In this document: positions 33,423 through 42,432 of the stretch, one piece after another
Position numbering within the stretch: position 1 is the first letter of the stretch
Layout: each line of letters begins with the position of its first letter
Translations under genes and position numbers: made by a program
The notes under the pieces: generated by a model
Told to the model about the DNA's origin: nothing
Database searches by the model: none
The model's input: the letters and a program-made list of their open reading frames with translations, nothing else
Assembly (NCBI RefSeq): GCF_001905735.1
Contig: NZ_LISW01000006.1
Span: forward strand, 69,432-133,431
Reading direction: 5' to 3'
Origin: Streptomyces sp. CB01249
GTDB taxonomy: Bacteria; Actinomycetota; Actinomycetes; Streptomycetales; Streptomycetaceae
DNA length: 64,000 bases

Positions 33423-34556
33423 TCAGCCCCGGCCGGTGCGCGGGGTCCGGTTCCAGCTGCTCGCGGGCCGCTCGTCCTTGCCGTTCCCGTTCACCGACGG
33501 CCAGGCGTCGCCGGGCGGGAGCGCCGCAGGGGCCGTCGCGACCCGCGGCAGCGCGTACGGGTGGTGGTCGCGCAGCCAGCCGATCAGCTGCTCCCGGACC
33601 GCGCAGCGCGCCGTCCAGATGTCGTCCGCGTCCTTCGCCGTGACCACCGCGCGCACCTGGATCGTCGTCGGGGTGGTGTCCGTGACCGCCAGGGACCAGT
33701 TCCGGCCGTCCCAGGCGGCGCACTCGCCGAGGATGTCCCGCAGCTTGTCGCGCATCGCCTCGATCGGCGCCGAGTGGTCGAGGTGGAAGAAGACCGAGCC
33801 GGTCATCTGCGCCCCGCCGCGCGACCAGTTCTCGAACGGCTTGCCCGTGAAGTACGAGACCGGCATCGTGATCCGCCGCTCGTCCCACGTCCGCACCGCG
33901 AGGAAGGTCAGCGTGATCTCCTCGATCGTGCCCCACTCGCCGTCCACCACCACGGTGTCGCCGATGCGGACCATGTCGCCGAACGCGATCTGGAGGCCCG
34001 CGAAGAGGTTGCCCAGCGTGGACTGGGCGGCCACACCGGCGACGATGCCGAGGAGACCGGCCGACGCCAGCATCGAGGTGCCCACCGCCTGCATCTCGGG
34101 GAACGTCAGCAGCATCGCCGCGACCGCCAGGGTCGTCGCCACGGCGATGACCACGCGCTGGATCAGCGTCACCTGCGTCCGCACCCGGCGCACCCGCGCC
34201 GGGTCCCGGTTGTGGGCCGCCGCGTAGCGCGCGTACACCGAGTCCACGACCGCGATGGCGATCCGCACCACCAGCCAGGCCGACGCGCCGATCAGCACCA
34301 GCGTCAGCAGCCGGCCGATGCCCACCCGGTGGTCCTGGACCGGGCCGAGGCCCGTCCGCGCGTACGTACCGCGCAGCAGCGCCGCGCACATGACCAGCTG
34401 GAACGGGATGCGGCAGCGCCGCAGCAGGCCCCACAGCGGGGTCTCGTGGTGCCGGGCGTCGGCGCGCCTCAGCAGGAAGTCGAACAGCCAGCCCGCCGCC
34501 AGGGTGATCACCACCGAGCCGCCGAGGACGATCAGCGGCCGCAGAACATTCTCCAT
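33423..34556 (-). CDS. MscS-family small-conductance mechanosensitive channel
   Basis: The 377-residue protein has four hydrophobic helices in its first half, then the pore-lining TM3 and beta domain of MscS: GLLGIVAGVAAQSTLGNLFA followed by GDMVRIGDTVVVDGEWGTIEEI. Such channels release solutes under hypo-osmotic shock. The ATG at 34556 follows GGAGAG at seven bases; upstream ATG 34571 is possible. The C-terminus is hydrophilic and Pro/Asn-rich. Confidence 0.9.
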   Translation of the reverse strand: MENVLRPLIVLGGSVVITLAAGWLFDFLLRRADARHHETPLWGLLRRCRIPFQLVMCAALLRGTYARTGLGPVQDHRVGIGRLLTLVLIGASAWLVVRIAIAVVDSVYARYAAAHNRDPARVRRVRTQVTLIQRVVIAVATTLAVAAMLLTFPEMQAVGTSMLASAGLLGIVAGVAAQSTLGNLFAGLQIAFGDMVRIGDTVVVDGEWGTIEEITLTFLAVRTWDERRITMPVSYFTGKPFENWSRGGAQMTGSVFFHLDHSAPIEAMRDKLRDILGECAAWDGRNWSLAVTDTTPTTIQVRAVVTAKDADDIWTARCAVREQLIGWLRDHHPYALPRVATAPAALPPGDAWPSVNGNGKDERPASSWNRTPRTGRG

Positions 34557-34589
34557 GCTGTCGCTCTCCATCCTTTCGAACGCAACTGG

Positions 34590-34595
34590 CACCAT
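34590..34595 (+). promoter_or_regulatory. -10-like CACCAT for a leaderless hydrolase gene
   Basis: CACCAT ends seven bases before the ATG at 34603. The divergent mscS start is only 46 bases away. Confidence 0.4.
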
Positions 34596-34602
34596 GGGCG
34601 TC

Positions 34603-35172
34603 ATGAACATCATGCTTTTCCACTCGATGTACGGTCTGCGCCCCGCCGTGCACGCCGCAGCCGACCGGCTGCGCGCCGCCGGGCACGAGGTGCGCGTGCC
34701 CGATCTGTTCGAGGGGCACACCTTTGATTCGGTGGAGGAAGCGGAGGCGTTCCGGGAGGAAACCGGCCAGGAGGAGCTGCTCAAGCGGGCCGTGCTCGCC
34801 GCCGCGCCCTACTCCGACCAGGGCCTCGTCTACGCCGGTTTCTCGCTCGGCGCCTCGGTCGCCCAGACGCTGGCCCTCGGCGACGAGAAGGCGCGCGGGC
34901 TGCTGCTCCTGCACGGCACCTCGGACATCGCCGAGAACGCCTCGGTGGACGAGCTTCCCGTACAGCTGCACGTCGCCGACCCCGACCCGTACGAGACGGC
35001 GGACTGGCTGAACTCCTGGTACCTGGACATGCAGCGGACCGGGGCGGACGTGGAGGTCTACCGCTACCCGGGCGCCGGGCACCTCTTCACCGACCCGGGG
35101 CTGCCCGACTTCGACCGGGAGGCGGCGGAGCTGGCCTGGAAGGTCGCGATCGGGTTCCTCGCCACGCTGTGA
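34603..35172 (+). CDS. Dienelactone hydrolase-family protein
   Basis: The 189-residue alpha/beta hydrolase begins MNIMLFHSMYGLRPAVH and has a nucleophile elbow region YAGFSLGASVAQTLAL with Ser in GFSLGAS (dienelactone hydrolases have Cys here), and a catalytic His in GAGHLFTDPG. The length is normal for small DLH-like proteins. The substrate is unknown. The in-frame ATG at 34594 is an alternative start but lies in the presumed -10 element. Confidence 0.85.
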   Translation: MNIMLFHSMYGLRPAVHAAADRLRAAGHEVRVPDLFEGHTFDSVEEAEAFREETGQEELLKRAVLAAAPYSDQGLVYAGFSLGASVAQTLALGDEKARGLLLLHGTSDIAENASVDELPVQLHVADPDPYETADWLNSWYLDMQRTGADVEVYRYPGAGHLFTDPGLPDFDREAAELAWKVAIGFLATL

Positions 35173-35176
35173 CGCG

Positions 35177-35213
35177 CGAAGGGCTCCGCGCGGTGGCCGT
35201 GCGGAGCCCTTCG
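35177..35213. terminator. Bidirectional terminator between convergent genes
   Basis: A perfect 13-bp stem (CGAAGGGCTCCGC at 35177-35189, complement at 35201-35213) closes an 11-base loop. It sits 5 bases after the hydrolase stop and 11 bases from the end of the thioredoxin-fold gene. Confidence 0.9.
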
Positions 35214-35223
35214 AAGGAGCGGG

Positions 35224-36048
35224 TCAGCCCTTCAGCGCGGTGGTGAGCGCCGTCGTGTACTCGTCGACGGTCATCGGCGCGTTCTTGCCGTCGTTGCCGG
35301 TCACCTTCTTGTCGTCCATGACGAGGGTCGGCGTGCCCTGGAAGTCGTACTTCTTGCCGTCCTCATCGAACTTCTTGCTCAGCGTCAGGGCCCACTTGTC
35401 GAAGGTCCCGTCCTTGACGGCCTTCTGGAACGCGGAGTTCCCCTTCAGCGCGTCCACGGTGTCGGCGACCTTGATCAGGTACGAGTCGTCCTTGAACTTG
35501 TCGTCCTGCTCCTCGGGGTGGTACTTCGCCGAGTAGAGCGCGCTCTTGTATTCGAGGAACGCCTCGGGGCTCACGTCGAGCGCGGCGCCCAGCGCGCTCA
35601 GCGCGTTCCGGGAGCCCTCTCCGGGGATGTTGGTGTCGAGGAAGGTCGCTCCGACGAACTGGACCTTGTACTTGCCGTCGTCCATGTCCTTCTTCATGGT
35701 CGCGCCGACGGTCTGTTCGAGCTGGGCGCAGATCGGGCAGCGCGGGTCCTCGTACACCTTGAGGGTCTTCTTCGCGGTGTCCTTGCCGACGACGACGGTG
35801 GTGCCGTCCTTGCCGGAGGTGTTCTTGGGCGCGACGAGCTTGGCGTCCTTGGCCGCCTCCCAGTAGGCGGGCTCGTTGAGCTTCTTCACGCCGTAGGCGA
35901 CACCGCCCGCGACGGCGAGGACGGCGACGACCGAGACGCCGACGATGACCTGGCGGCGGGCCTTGTCCTTCTTCGCCTGGCGCTCGCGCTCCGCGCGCAG
36001 CCGCTCGCGGGCGGCGGACTTGTTGGCCTGGCTGTTGCGCTTGCTCAT
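35224..36048 (-). CDS. Membrane-anchored DsbA-like thioredoxin-fold protein
   Basis: The 274-residue protein has a Lys/Arg-rich cytoplasmic N-terminus (about 1-32), one membrane helix (about 33-53) and an extracytoplasmic thioredoxin_4 domain. The active-site motif is CPIC in YEDPRCPICAQLEQ, and the cis-Pro loop is FQGTPTLVMDD. Such proteins form or isomerise disulfides outside the membrane. The ATG follows GGAGA. It is the second gene of an operon with a membrane protein 50 bases upstream. Confidence 0.9.
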   Translation of the reverse strand: MSKRNSQANKSAARERLRAERERQAKKDKARRQVIVGVSVVAVLAVAGGVAYGVKKLNEPAYWEAAKDAKLVAPKNTSGKDGTTVVVGKDTAKKTLKVYEDPRCPICAQLEQTVGATMKKDMDDGKYKVQFVGATFLDTNIPGEGSRNALSALGAALDVSPEAFLEYKSALYSAKYHPEEQDDKFKDDSYLIKVADTVDALKGNSAFQKAVKDGTFDKWALTLSKKFDEDGKKYDFQGTPTLVMDDKKVTGNDGKNAPMTVDEYTTALTTALKG

Positions 36049-36098
36049 GGTGGTGTTCTCCGTGGGATATGGGGCGTACGGTCCGGGGTTCGCGTTGC

Positions 36099-36818
36099 TC
36101 AGAGGGCACAGGCCCCGAGCGGCGGACCCCTCCGTCCCACGGAGTGCACGAGGAGGCGGGCGCGGCCCGGCAGCAGCGGCCCGGAGGCGGCGGCGCGGAC
36201 CCGGGCGCGCGGCGGGCGGCCCGCCGTGCGCACCACGGCCACCGCGATCAGCAGCGGCCGGAACGCCAGCAGCGCGCCCGCCCGGAGCAGCCCGGCGAGC
36301 GCCAGCTCCCCGCGGTGCAGCCAGGCGGCGGCGAGCAGCCCGACCGTGACATGGGCGGCCAGCAGCAGCCAGGGGACCAGCGGGCCGGGGGAGGCGAGCA
36401 GTGCGGCGGCGCCCTGGCCGCCCGCGGTCACCGAGGCGAGCGGGGTGCCGACGTCGCCGAGCTGGGCCGTGCCGGGGCCGAGGTCGCCGCCGCCGCACAG
36501 GACGTCGACGCCCACCGAGCGCAGGGGGCCCGCTATCGGGCCGCCCGCCGCCCCGTAGCAGAGGTGCTGGCCGGTGGTGAAGAAGGTGTCGGCGGCCAGT
36601 TCCAGGGGGACAAGCAGCCCGGCGATGGCCCCGAAGCCGCGCTGGCGGCCGGCCAGGGTGTAGGCCGCCGCGAAGACGGCCCCGGCCAGCACGGCGACGG
36701 GGACCAGGGGCAGCGCGACCTGGGAGAGCAGGACGTGGGACGCGGCGGAGAGCGTCACGACGAGCGCTGTGAAAAGCGCCGCGCGTGCCGCTCTGAGCTG
36801 CGTCCCGGATATGTCCAT
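36099..36818 (-). CDS. Integral membrane protein of unknown function
   Basis: I do not recognise this 239-residue protein. It shows about five to six hydrophobic helices (near residues 9-28, 31-52, 55-75, 130-165 and 170-195). Two cysteines lie in a probable extracytoplasmic loop (GQHLCYGAAGG and DVLCGGGDLG), which is suggestive next to a thiol-disulfide protein. The Arg-rich C-terminal tail would be cytoplasmic. The start is unclear: ATG 36818 or ATG 36836 fit, and neither has a ribosome-binding site. Confidence 0.7.
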   Translation of the reverse strand: MDISGTQLRAARAALFTALVVTLSAASHVLLSQVALPLVPVAVLAGAVFAAAYTLAGRQRGFGAIAGLLVPLELAADTFFTTGQHLCYGAAGGPIAGPLRSVGVDVLCGGGDLGPGTAQLGDVGTPLASVTAGGQGAAALLASPGPLVPWLLLAAHVTVGLLAAAWLHRGELALAGLLRAGALLAFRPLLIAVAVVRTAGRPPRARVRAAASGPLLPGRARLLVHSVGRRGPPLGACAL

Positions 36819-36876
36819 CGCCCAGGAGTGTCGCATGCGAACCTGTAAGCGACCCCTAAAGGTTCCGTTCCGTCGG

Positions 36877-38202
36877 CTACAGCCCCGGGATGCGCCCGTT
36901 GCGGAAGAGGTCCACGAAGATCTGGTGGTCCGCGCGGGCCCGGGCACCGTAACTGTGGGCGAAGTCCACGAGGAGGTCCCCGAAGCCCTCCTCGTCGGCC
37001 GCGATGGCGGCGTCGATCGCCCGCTCCGTGGAGAACGGCACCAGCGAGTGGCCGCTCTCGTCGTCCGCCGCCGAGTGCATCGTGGCCGTGGCCCGGCCGA
37101 GGTCGGCGACCAGCGCCGCGATCTCGTCGGGCTCGTCGATGTCGGACCAGTCCAGGTCCACCGCGTACGGCGACACCTCGGCGACGAGCTGGCCGGCGCC
37201 GTCGAGCTCGGTCCAGCCGAGCCACGGGTCGGCGTGGGCCTGGAGGGCGCGCTGCGAGATCACCGTGCGGTGGCCCTCGTGCTGGAAGTAGCCGCGGACC
37301 GCCGGGTCCGTGATGTGCCGGGAGACGGCCGGGGTCTGGGCCTGCTTGAGGTAGATCACGACGTCGTTCTCCAGGGCGTCGCTGTTGCCCTCCAGGAGGA
37401 TGTTGTACGAGGGCAGGCCCGCCGAGCCGATGCCGATGCCGCGCCGCCCCACGACGTCCTTGACCCGGTAGGAGTCGGGCCGGGTCAGGCTCGCCTCCGG
37501 CAGCGTCTCCAGATAGCCGTCGAACGCGGCCAGCACCTTGTACCGCGTGGCCGCGTCCAGGTCGATCGCGCCGCCGCCCTCGGCGAACCGGCGCTCGAAG
37601 TCGCGGATCTCCGTCATCGAGTCCAGCAGCGAGAACCGGGTCAGCGAGCGGGCGGTGCGCAGCGCGCCGAGCAGCGGACCCTCGGCGGTGTCCAGGGTGA
37701 AGGGCGGCACCTCTTCGTCCTTGGCGCCCGTGGCCAGGGCGCGGATGCGCTCGCGGTAGGCCGCCGCGTAGACCCGTACCAGCTCGGTGATCTGCTCGTC
37801 GCCCAGCGCCTTCGCGTACCCCAGCAGGGCGACGGAGGCGGCGAAGCGCTTGAGGTCCCAGGTGAAGGGGCCGACGTACGCCTCGTCGAAGTCGTTCACA
37901 TTGAAGACGAGGCGGCCGTTGGCGTCCATGTAGGTGCCGAAGTTCTCCGCGTGCAGGTCGCCGTGGATCCAGACCCGGCCGGTGCGCTCGTCCAGATACG
38001 GGCCGCCGTGCCGCTCGCGCTCCAGGTCGCTGTAGAACAGGCAGGCCGTGCCCCGGTAGAACGCGAAGGCGGAGCCCGCCATCTTGCGGAACTTGACCCG
38101 GAACGCGGCCGGATCGGCCGCCAGGAGCTCCCCGAAGGCGGTGTCGAAGACCTCGAGAATCTGCTCCCCGCGCCGCTCCGCGCCGGTCTGCGTGTCCGAC
38201 AT
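36877..38202 (-). CDS. DUF2252 family protein (kinase-like fold)
   Basis: The 441-residue protein carries the DUF2252 hallmarks: FRKMAGSAFAFYRGTACLF, the HGDLHAENFGTY motif resembling the catalytic loop of aminoglycoside phosphotransferase-like kinases, and VNDFDEAYVGPFTWDLKR, where an Asp may bind metal. SAGLPSYNILLEG is also typical. No substrate is known. The ATG at 38202 follows AGGAGG. It is divergent from dnaE with 201 bases between. Confidence 0.88.
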   Translation of the reverse strand: MSDTQTGAERRGEQILEVFDTAFGELLAADPAAFRVKFRKMAGSAFAFYRGTACLFYSDLERERHGGPYLDERTGRVWIHGDLHAENFGTYMDANGRLVFNVNDFDEAYVGPFTWDLKRFAASVALLGYAKALGDEQITELVRVYAAAYRERIRALATGAKDEEVPPFTLDTAEGPLLGALRTARSLTRFSLLDSMTEIRDFERRFAEGGGAIDLDAATRYKVLAAFDGYLETLPEASLTRPDSYRVKDVVGRRGIGIGSAGLPSYNILLEGNSDALENDVVIYLKQAQTPAVSRHITDPAVRGYFQHEGHRTVISQRALQAHADPWLGWTELDGAGQLVAEVSPYAVDLDWSDIDEPDEIAALVADLGRATATMHSAADDESGHSLVPFSTERAIDAAIAADEEGFGDLLVDFAHSYGARARADHQIFVDLFRNGRIPGL

Positions 38203-38324
38203 CTGTGACTGCCTCCTGGTACCTGACCTGGCTGATGACGTGCATGACAAATGGGACGGGTGGTCCCGCCCTTCCAACGCGCGACCGTATCGCGGAGTGC
38301 CCGTCGCCGCGCTCCTCGGAGACG

Positions 38325-38330
38325 TAGACT
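38325..38330 (+). promoter_or_regulatory. -10-like TAGACT upstream of dnaE
   Basis: TAGACT lies 73 bases before the dnaE GTG and matches the actinobacterial -10 consensus; no clear -35 element stands 17-18 bases upstream. Confidence 0.4.
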
Positions 38331-38403
38331 TCCACGCTGTCCCCCCAGACATCCCGAGACGTCACCCGTCCCGTCATCCACATTTCCCCGGAGGCACAGC
38401 GCC

Positions 38404-41400
38404 GTGACCAAGCCGCCCTTCACGCACCTTCACGTCCACACCCAGTACTCGCTGCTGGACGGTGCCGCGCGGCTCAAGGACATGTTCAACGCGTGCAACG
38501 AGATGGGCATGTCCCATATCGCCATGACGGACCACGGCAACCTGCACGGGGCGTACGACTTCTTCCACTCGGCGCAGAAGGCGGGTGTGACGCCGATCAT
38601 CGGGATCGAGGCGTACGTCGCGCCCGAGTCGCGCAAGCACAAGCGGAAGATCCAGTGGGGGCAGCCGCACCAGAAGCGCGACGACGTCTCCGGTTCGGGT
38701 GGTTACACCCACAAGACGATCTGGGCGGCCAACAGCACCGGTCTGCACAACCTCTTCAAGCTGTCGTCCGACGCCTACGCCGAGGGCTGGCTCCAGAAGT
38801 GGCCGCGTATGGACAAGGAGACCATCGCCCAGTGGTCCGAGGGCCTGATCGCGTCCACCGGCTGCCCCTCAGGCGAGGTCCAGACGCGGCTGCGGCTCGG
38901 CCAGTTCGACGAGGCGGTCAAGGCGGCCTCCGACTACAAGGACATCTTCGGCGAGGGGCGCTACTTCCTGGAGCTGATGGACCACGGCATCGAGATCGAG
39001 CGCCGGGTCCGCGACGGGCTCCTGGAGATCGGCAAGAAGCTCGGTATCCCGCCGCTCGTGACGAACGACTCGCACTACACGTACGCCTCCGAGGCGACCG
39101 CGCACGACGCCCTGCTCTGCATCCAGACCGGCAAGAACCTCTCCGACCCGGACCGCTTTCGCTTCGACGGCACCGGCTACTACCTGAAGACCACGGACGA
39201 GATGTACGGGGTCGACTCCTCCGACGCCTGGCAGGAGGGATGCGCCAACACCCTCCTGGTCGCCGAGCAGATCGACACCACCGGGATGTTCGAGAAGCGC
39301 GACCTGATGCCGAAGTTCGAGATCCCCGAGGGCTACACGGAGATCACCTGGTTCCAGGAGGAGGTCCGGGTCGGGATGAACCGCCGTTTCCCGAACGGCG
39401 TCCCCGAGGACCGGCAGCGGCAGGTCGAGTACGAGATGGACATCATCATCCAGATGGGGTTCCCGGGGTACTTCCTGGTCGTCGCCGACTTCATCATGTG
39501 GGCCAAGAACAACGGCATCGCGGTCGGCCCCGGCCGAGGCTCCGCGGCAGGCTCGATCGTCTCGTACGCGATGGGCATCACCGACCTCGACCCGATCGAG
39601 CACGGGCTGATCTTCGAGCGGTTCCTCAACCCCGAGCGCGTCTCCATGCCCGACGTCGACATCGACTTCGACGAGCGCAGGCGCGTCGAGGTCATCCGGT
39701 ACGTGACCGAGAAGTACGGCGCCGACAAGGTCGCCATGATCGGCACCTACGGCAAGATCAAGGCCAAGAACGCGATCAAGGACTCCGCCCGCGTCCTCGG
39801 CTACCCGTACGCCATGGGCGACCGCCTCACCAAGGCCATGCCCGCCGACGTCCTCGGCAAGGGCATCGACCTCAACGGCATCACCGACCCCAGCCACCCG
39901 CGCTACAGCGAGGCGGGCGAGATCCGGGGGATGTACGAGAACGAGCCGGACGTCAAGAAGGTCATCGACACCGCCAAGGGCGTCGAGGGCCTGGTCCGGC
40001 AGATGGGCGTGCACGCCGCCGGCGTCATCATGTCCAGCGAGCCGATCGTGGACCACGCCCCGGTCTGGGTGCGGCACACCGACAACGTCACCATCACGCA
40101 GTGGGACTACCCGCAGTGCGAGTCGCTCGGCCTCCTCAAGATGGACTTCCTGGGGCTGCGCAACCTGACGATCATGGACGACGCCATCAAGATGGTGAAG
40201 GCCAACAAGGGCATCGACCTGGAGATGCTCGCCCTCCCGCTGGACGACCCCAAGACGTACGAGCTGCTGTGCCGCGGTGACACGCTCGGCGTGTTCCAGT
40301 TCGACGGCGGGCCGATGCGCTCGCTGCTGCGCCAGATGCAGCCCGACAACTTCGAGGACATTTCCGCCGTCTCGGCCCTCTACCGGCCGGGCCCGATGGG
40401 CATGAACTCGCACACGAACTACGCCGAGCGCAAGAACGGCCGCCAGGAGATCACCCCGATCCACCCTGAGCTGGAGGAGCCGCTCAAGGAGGTCCTGGGC
40501 CTCACCTACGGCCTGATCGTGTACCAGGAGCAGGTGCAGAAGGCCGCCCAGATCGTCGCCGGCTACTCGCTCGGCGAGGCCGACATCCTGCGCCGCGTGA
40601 TGGGCAAGAAGAAGCCCGAGGAGCTGGCGAAGAACTTCGTCCTCTTCGAGGCCGGCGCCAAGAAGAAGGGCTTCTCGGACGCGGCGATCAAGGCGCTCTG
40701 GGACGTCCTGGTCCCGTTCGCCGGGTACGCGTTCAACAAGGCGCACTCCTCCGCGTACGGGCTCGTCACCTACTGGACCGCGTACCTCAAGGCGAACTAC
40801 CCCGCCGAGTACATGGCCGCCCTGCTGACCTCGGTCAAGGACGACAAGGACAAGTCCGCGGTCTACCTCAACGAGTGCCGGCGCATGGGCATCAAGGTGC
40901 TCCCGCCGAACGTCAACGAGTCGGAGTCCAACTTCGCCGCCCAGGGTGACGACGTGATCCTCTTCGGGCTCACCGCCGTCCGCAACGTCGGCCAGAACGT
41001 CGTGGACTCGATCATCCGGTGCCGCAAGGCGAAGGGGAAGTACAGCACCTTCCCCGACTTCCTGGACAAGGTCGAGGCGGTCGTCTGCAACAAGCGGACC
41101 GTGGAATCGCTCATCAAGGCGGGCGCCTTCGACGAGATGGGCCACACCCGCAAGGGGCTCGTCGCCCACCACGAGCCCATGATCGACAACGTGGTGCAGG
41201 TCAAGCGCAAGGAGGCCGAGGGGCAGTTCGACCTCTTCGGCGGCGGCGAGGAGGACAGCGACGAGCCGGGCTTCGGGCTCGACGTGGAGTTCTCCGACGT
41301 CGAGTGGGAGAAGTCCTATCTGCTGGCCCAGGAGCGCGAGATGCTCGGGCTCTACGTCTCCGACCACCCGCTCTTCGGTCTGGAGCACGTGCTGTCCGAC

Positions 41401-41940
41401 AAGTCGGACGCGTCGATCTCGCAGCTCACCGGCGGTGAGCACGCCGACGGCGCGATCGTCACGGTGGGCGGCATCATCTCCGGCCTCCAGCGCAAGATGA
41501 CCAAGCAGGGCAACGCCTGGGCCATCGCCACCGTGGAGGACCTGGCCGGCTCCATCGAGTGCATGTTCTTCCCCGCCACCTACCAGCTGGTCTCCACGCA
41601 GCTGGTCGAGGACACCGTCGTCTTCGTCAAGGGGCGCCTCGACAAGCGCGAGGACGTGCCGCGCCTGGTCGCGATGGAGATGCAGGTCCCCGACATCTCG
41701 AACGCGGGGACCAACGCGCCCGTCGTCCTGACCATCCCGACGGTCCGGGTCACGCCGCCCATGGTCAGCCGGCTCGGCGAGGTGCTGAACAGCCACCGGG
41801 GCGACACCGAGGTGCGCATCCGGCTCCAGGGTCCCCGCAAGACCACGGTGCTCCGGCTCGACCGGCACCGGGTGAAGCCGGACCCGGCGCTCTTCGGTGA
41901 CCTGAAGGTGCTGCTCGGGCCGTCCTGCCTGGCGGGCTGA
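38404..41940 (+). CDS. dnaE: DNA polymerase III alpha subunit DnaE
   Basis: The 1178-residue replicative polymerase starts with a PHP domain (FTHLHVHTQYSLLDG, MTDHGNLHGAYDF), then the C-family palm with catalytic Asp417, Asp419 and Asp421 in PDVDIDFDERR, the thumb and fingers, tandem HhH, and an OB-fold near the C-terminus (AIVTVGGIISGLQRKMTK). The length and the intact PHP His/Asp residues fit DnaE1. The inner segment QFDLFGG resembles a beta-clamp-binding motif. The GTG at 38404 follows GGAGG at suitable distance; the open frame runs further back but is leader. Confidence 0.97.
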   Translation: MTKPPFTHLHVHTQYSLLDGAARLKDMFNACNEMGMSHIAMTDHGNLHGAYDFFHSAQKAGVTPIIGIEAYVAPESRKHKRKIQWGQPHQKRDDVSGSGGYTHKTIWAANSTGLHNLFKLSSDAYAEGWLQKWPRMDKETIAQWSEGLIASTGCPSGEVQTRLRLGQFDEAVKAASDYKDIFGEGRYFLELMDHGIEIERRVRDGLLEIGKKLGIPPLVTNDSHYTYASEATAHDALLCIQTGKNLSDPDRFRFDGTGYYLKTTDEMYGVDSSDAWQEGCANTLLVAEQIDTTGMFEKRDLMPKFEIPEGYTEITWFQEEVRVGMNRRFPNGVPEDRQRQVEYEMDIIIQMGFPGYFLVVADFIMWAKNNGIAVGPGRGSAAGSIVSYAMGITDLDPIEHGLIFERFLNPERVSMPDVDIDFDERRRVEVIRYVTEKYGADKVAMIGTYGKIKAKNAIKDSARVLGYPYAMGDRLTKAMPADVLGKGIDLNGITDPSHPRYSEAGEIRGMYENEPDVKKVIDTAKGVEGLVRQMGVHAAGVIMSSEPIVDHAPVWVRHTDNVTITQWDYPQCESLGLLKMDFLGLRNLTIMDDAIKMVKANKGIDLEMLALPLDDPKTYELLCRGDTLGVFQFDGGPMRSLLRQMQPDNFEDISAVSALYRPGPMGMNSHTNYAERKNGRQEITPIHPELEEPLKEVLGLTYGLIVYQEQVQKAAQIVAGYSLGEADILRRVMGKKKPEELAKNFVLFEAGAKKKGFSDAAIKALWDVLVPFAGYAFNKAHSSAYGLVTYWTAYLKANYPAEYMAALLTSVKDDKDKSAVYLNECRRMGIKVLPPNVNESESNFAAQGDDVILFGLTAVRNVGQNVVDSIIRCRKAKGKYSTFPDFLDKVEAVVCNKRTVESLIKAGAFDEMGHTRKGLVAHHEPMIDNVVQVKRKEAEGQFDLFGGGEEDSDEPGFGLDVEFSDVEWEKSYLLAQEREMLGLYVSDHPLFGLEHVLSDKSDASISQLTGGEHADGAIVTVGGIISGLQRKMTKQGNAWAIATVEDLAGSIECMFFPATYQLVSTQLVEDTVVFVKGRLDKREDVPRLVAMEMQVPDISNAGTNAPVVLTIPTVRVTPPMVSRLGEVLNSHRGDTEVRIRLQGPRKTTVLRLDRHRVKPDPALFGDLKVLLGPSCLAG

Positions 41941-41955
41941 GCTCCGGTACGCGTA

Positions 41956-41995
41956 CGAGAGGGGCGGCTCCGCTTGCGCGGGGTCGCCCCTCTCG
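41956..41995. terminator. Terminator after dnaE
   Basis: A perfect 11-bp stem (CGAGAGGGGCG at 41956-41966 with 41985-41995) has an 18-base loop. It separates dnaE from the convergent small gene. Confidence 0.8.
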
Positions 41996-42021
41996 GTGTG
42001 CCGGCCTTACCGGGAGTCCGG

Positions 42022-42201
42022 TCAGTTGTGGCCGAAGCGCCGCTGATGCTTACGCGCAACATCGGCAGGGCTGCCCTGGGCCTGCGAATCCATCGCGCTC
42101 CGCGCCTCGGCGGCCGTCGAGCGTGCCTGCTCGGCAGCGCGCTCCGACTGCGAAGAGCGATCCTGCTGGCTGCCCTGCTTGCGGTTCTTGTTCTTGGCCA
42201 T
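42022..42201 (-). CDS. Small hydrophilic protein (59 aa)
   Basis: This 59-residue protein begins MAKNKNRKQGSQQDRSSQSE and is rich in Gln, Ser, Ala and Arg with no hydrophobic segment; its middle (AAEQARSTAAEARSAMD) could form one helix. I recall similar short proteins in many streptomycetes, but no function is known. The case for a real gene is the ideal ribosome-binding site AGGAGG six bases before the ATG and codon bias like the neighbours'. It is divergent from the NYN gene; the intergenic 42202-42432 is AT-rich. Confidence 0.8.
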   Translation of the reverse strand: MAKNKNRKQGSQQDRSSQSERAAEQARSTAAEARSAMDSQAQGSPADVARKHQRRFGHN

Positions 42202-42302
42202 GGTGTTCCTCCTATAAGGACTCTTGGGGCCAGGACCACCGTCAGATTCACATAATCGGATAAACATCGCATGTCGGATCATTACCGTGCGTAGTGACGG
42301 GG

Positions 42303-42308
42303 TATGAT
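42303..42308 (+). promoter_or_regulatory. -10-like TATGAT before the NYN gene
   Basis: TATGAT is a close match to the -10 consensus inside the AT-rich 42202-42432 gap. It would give the NYN gene a leader of about 118 bases. The matching -35 element is unclear. Confidence 0.35.
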
Positions 42309-42432
42309 GCGCGCTTTTCGCGATCCGCCACGCCGATGATCGAGTTCCGGCCGTTAACCCCGGCGTGGTCGGGCAGACTCGAAGGAACCCTGAGAAAACC
42401 CGATCCCGATTGCCTGGAAGAGGGTGGAACGC

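Noticed and set aside
38869..41868. 999-codon minus-strand ORF antisense to dnaE
   Set aside because: The complementary strand encodes an intact DnaE; the antisense product is a Val/Leu/Asp/Gly-biased shadow.
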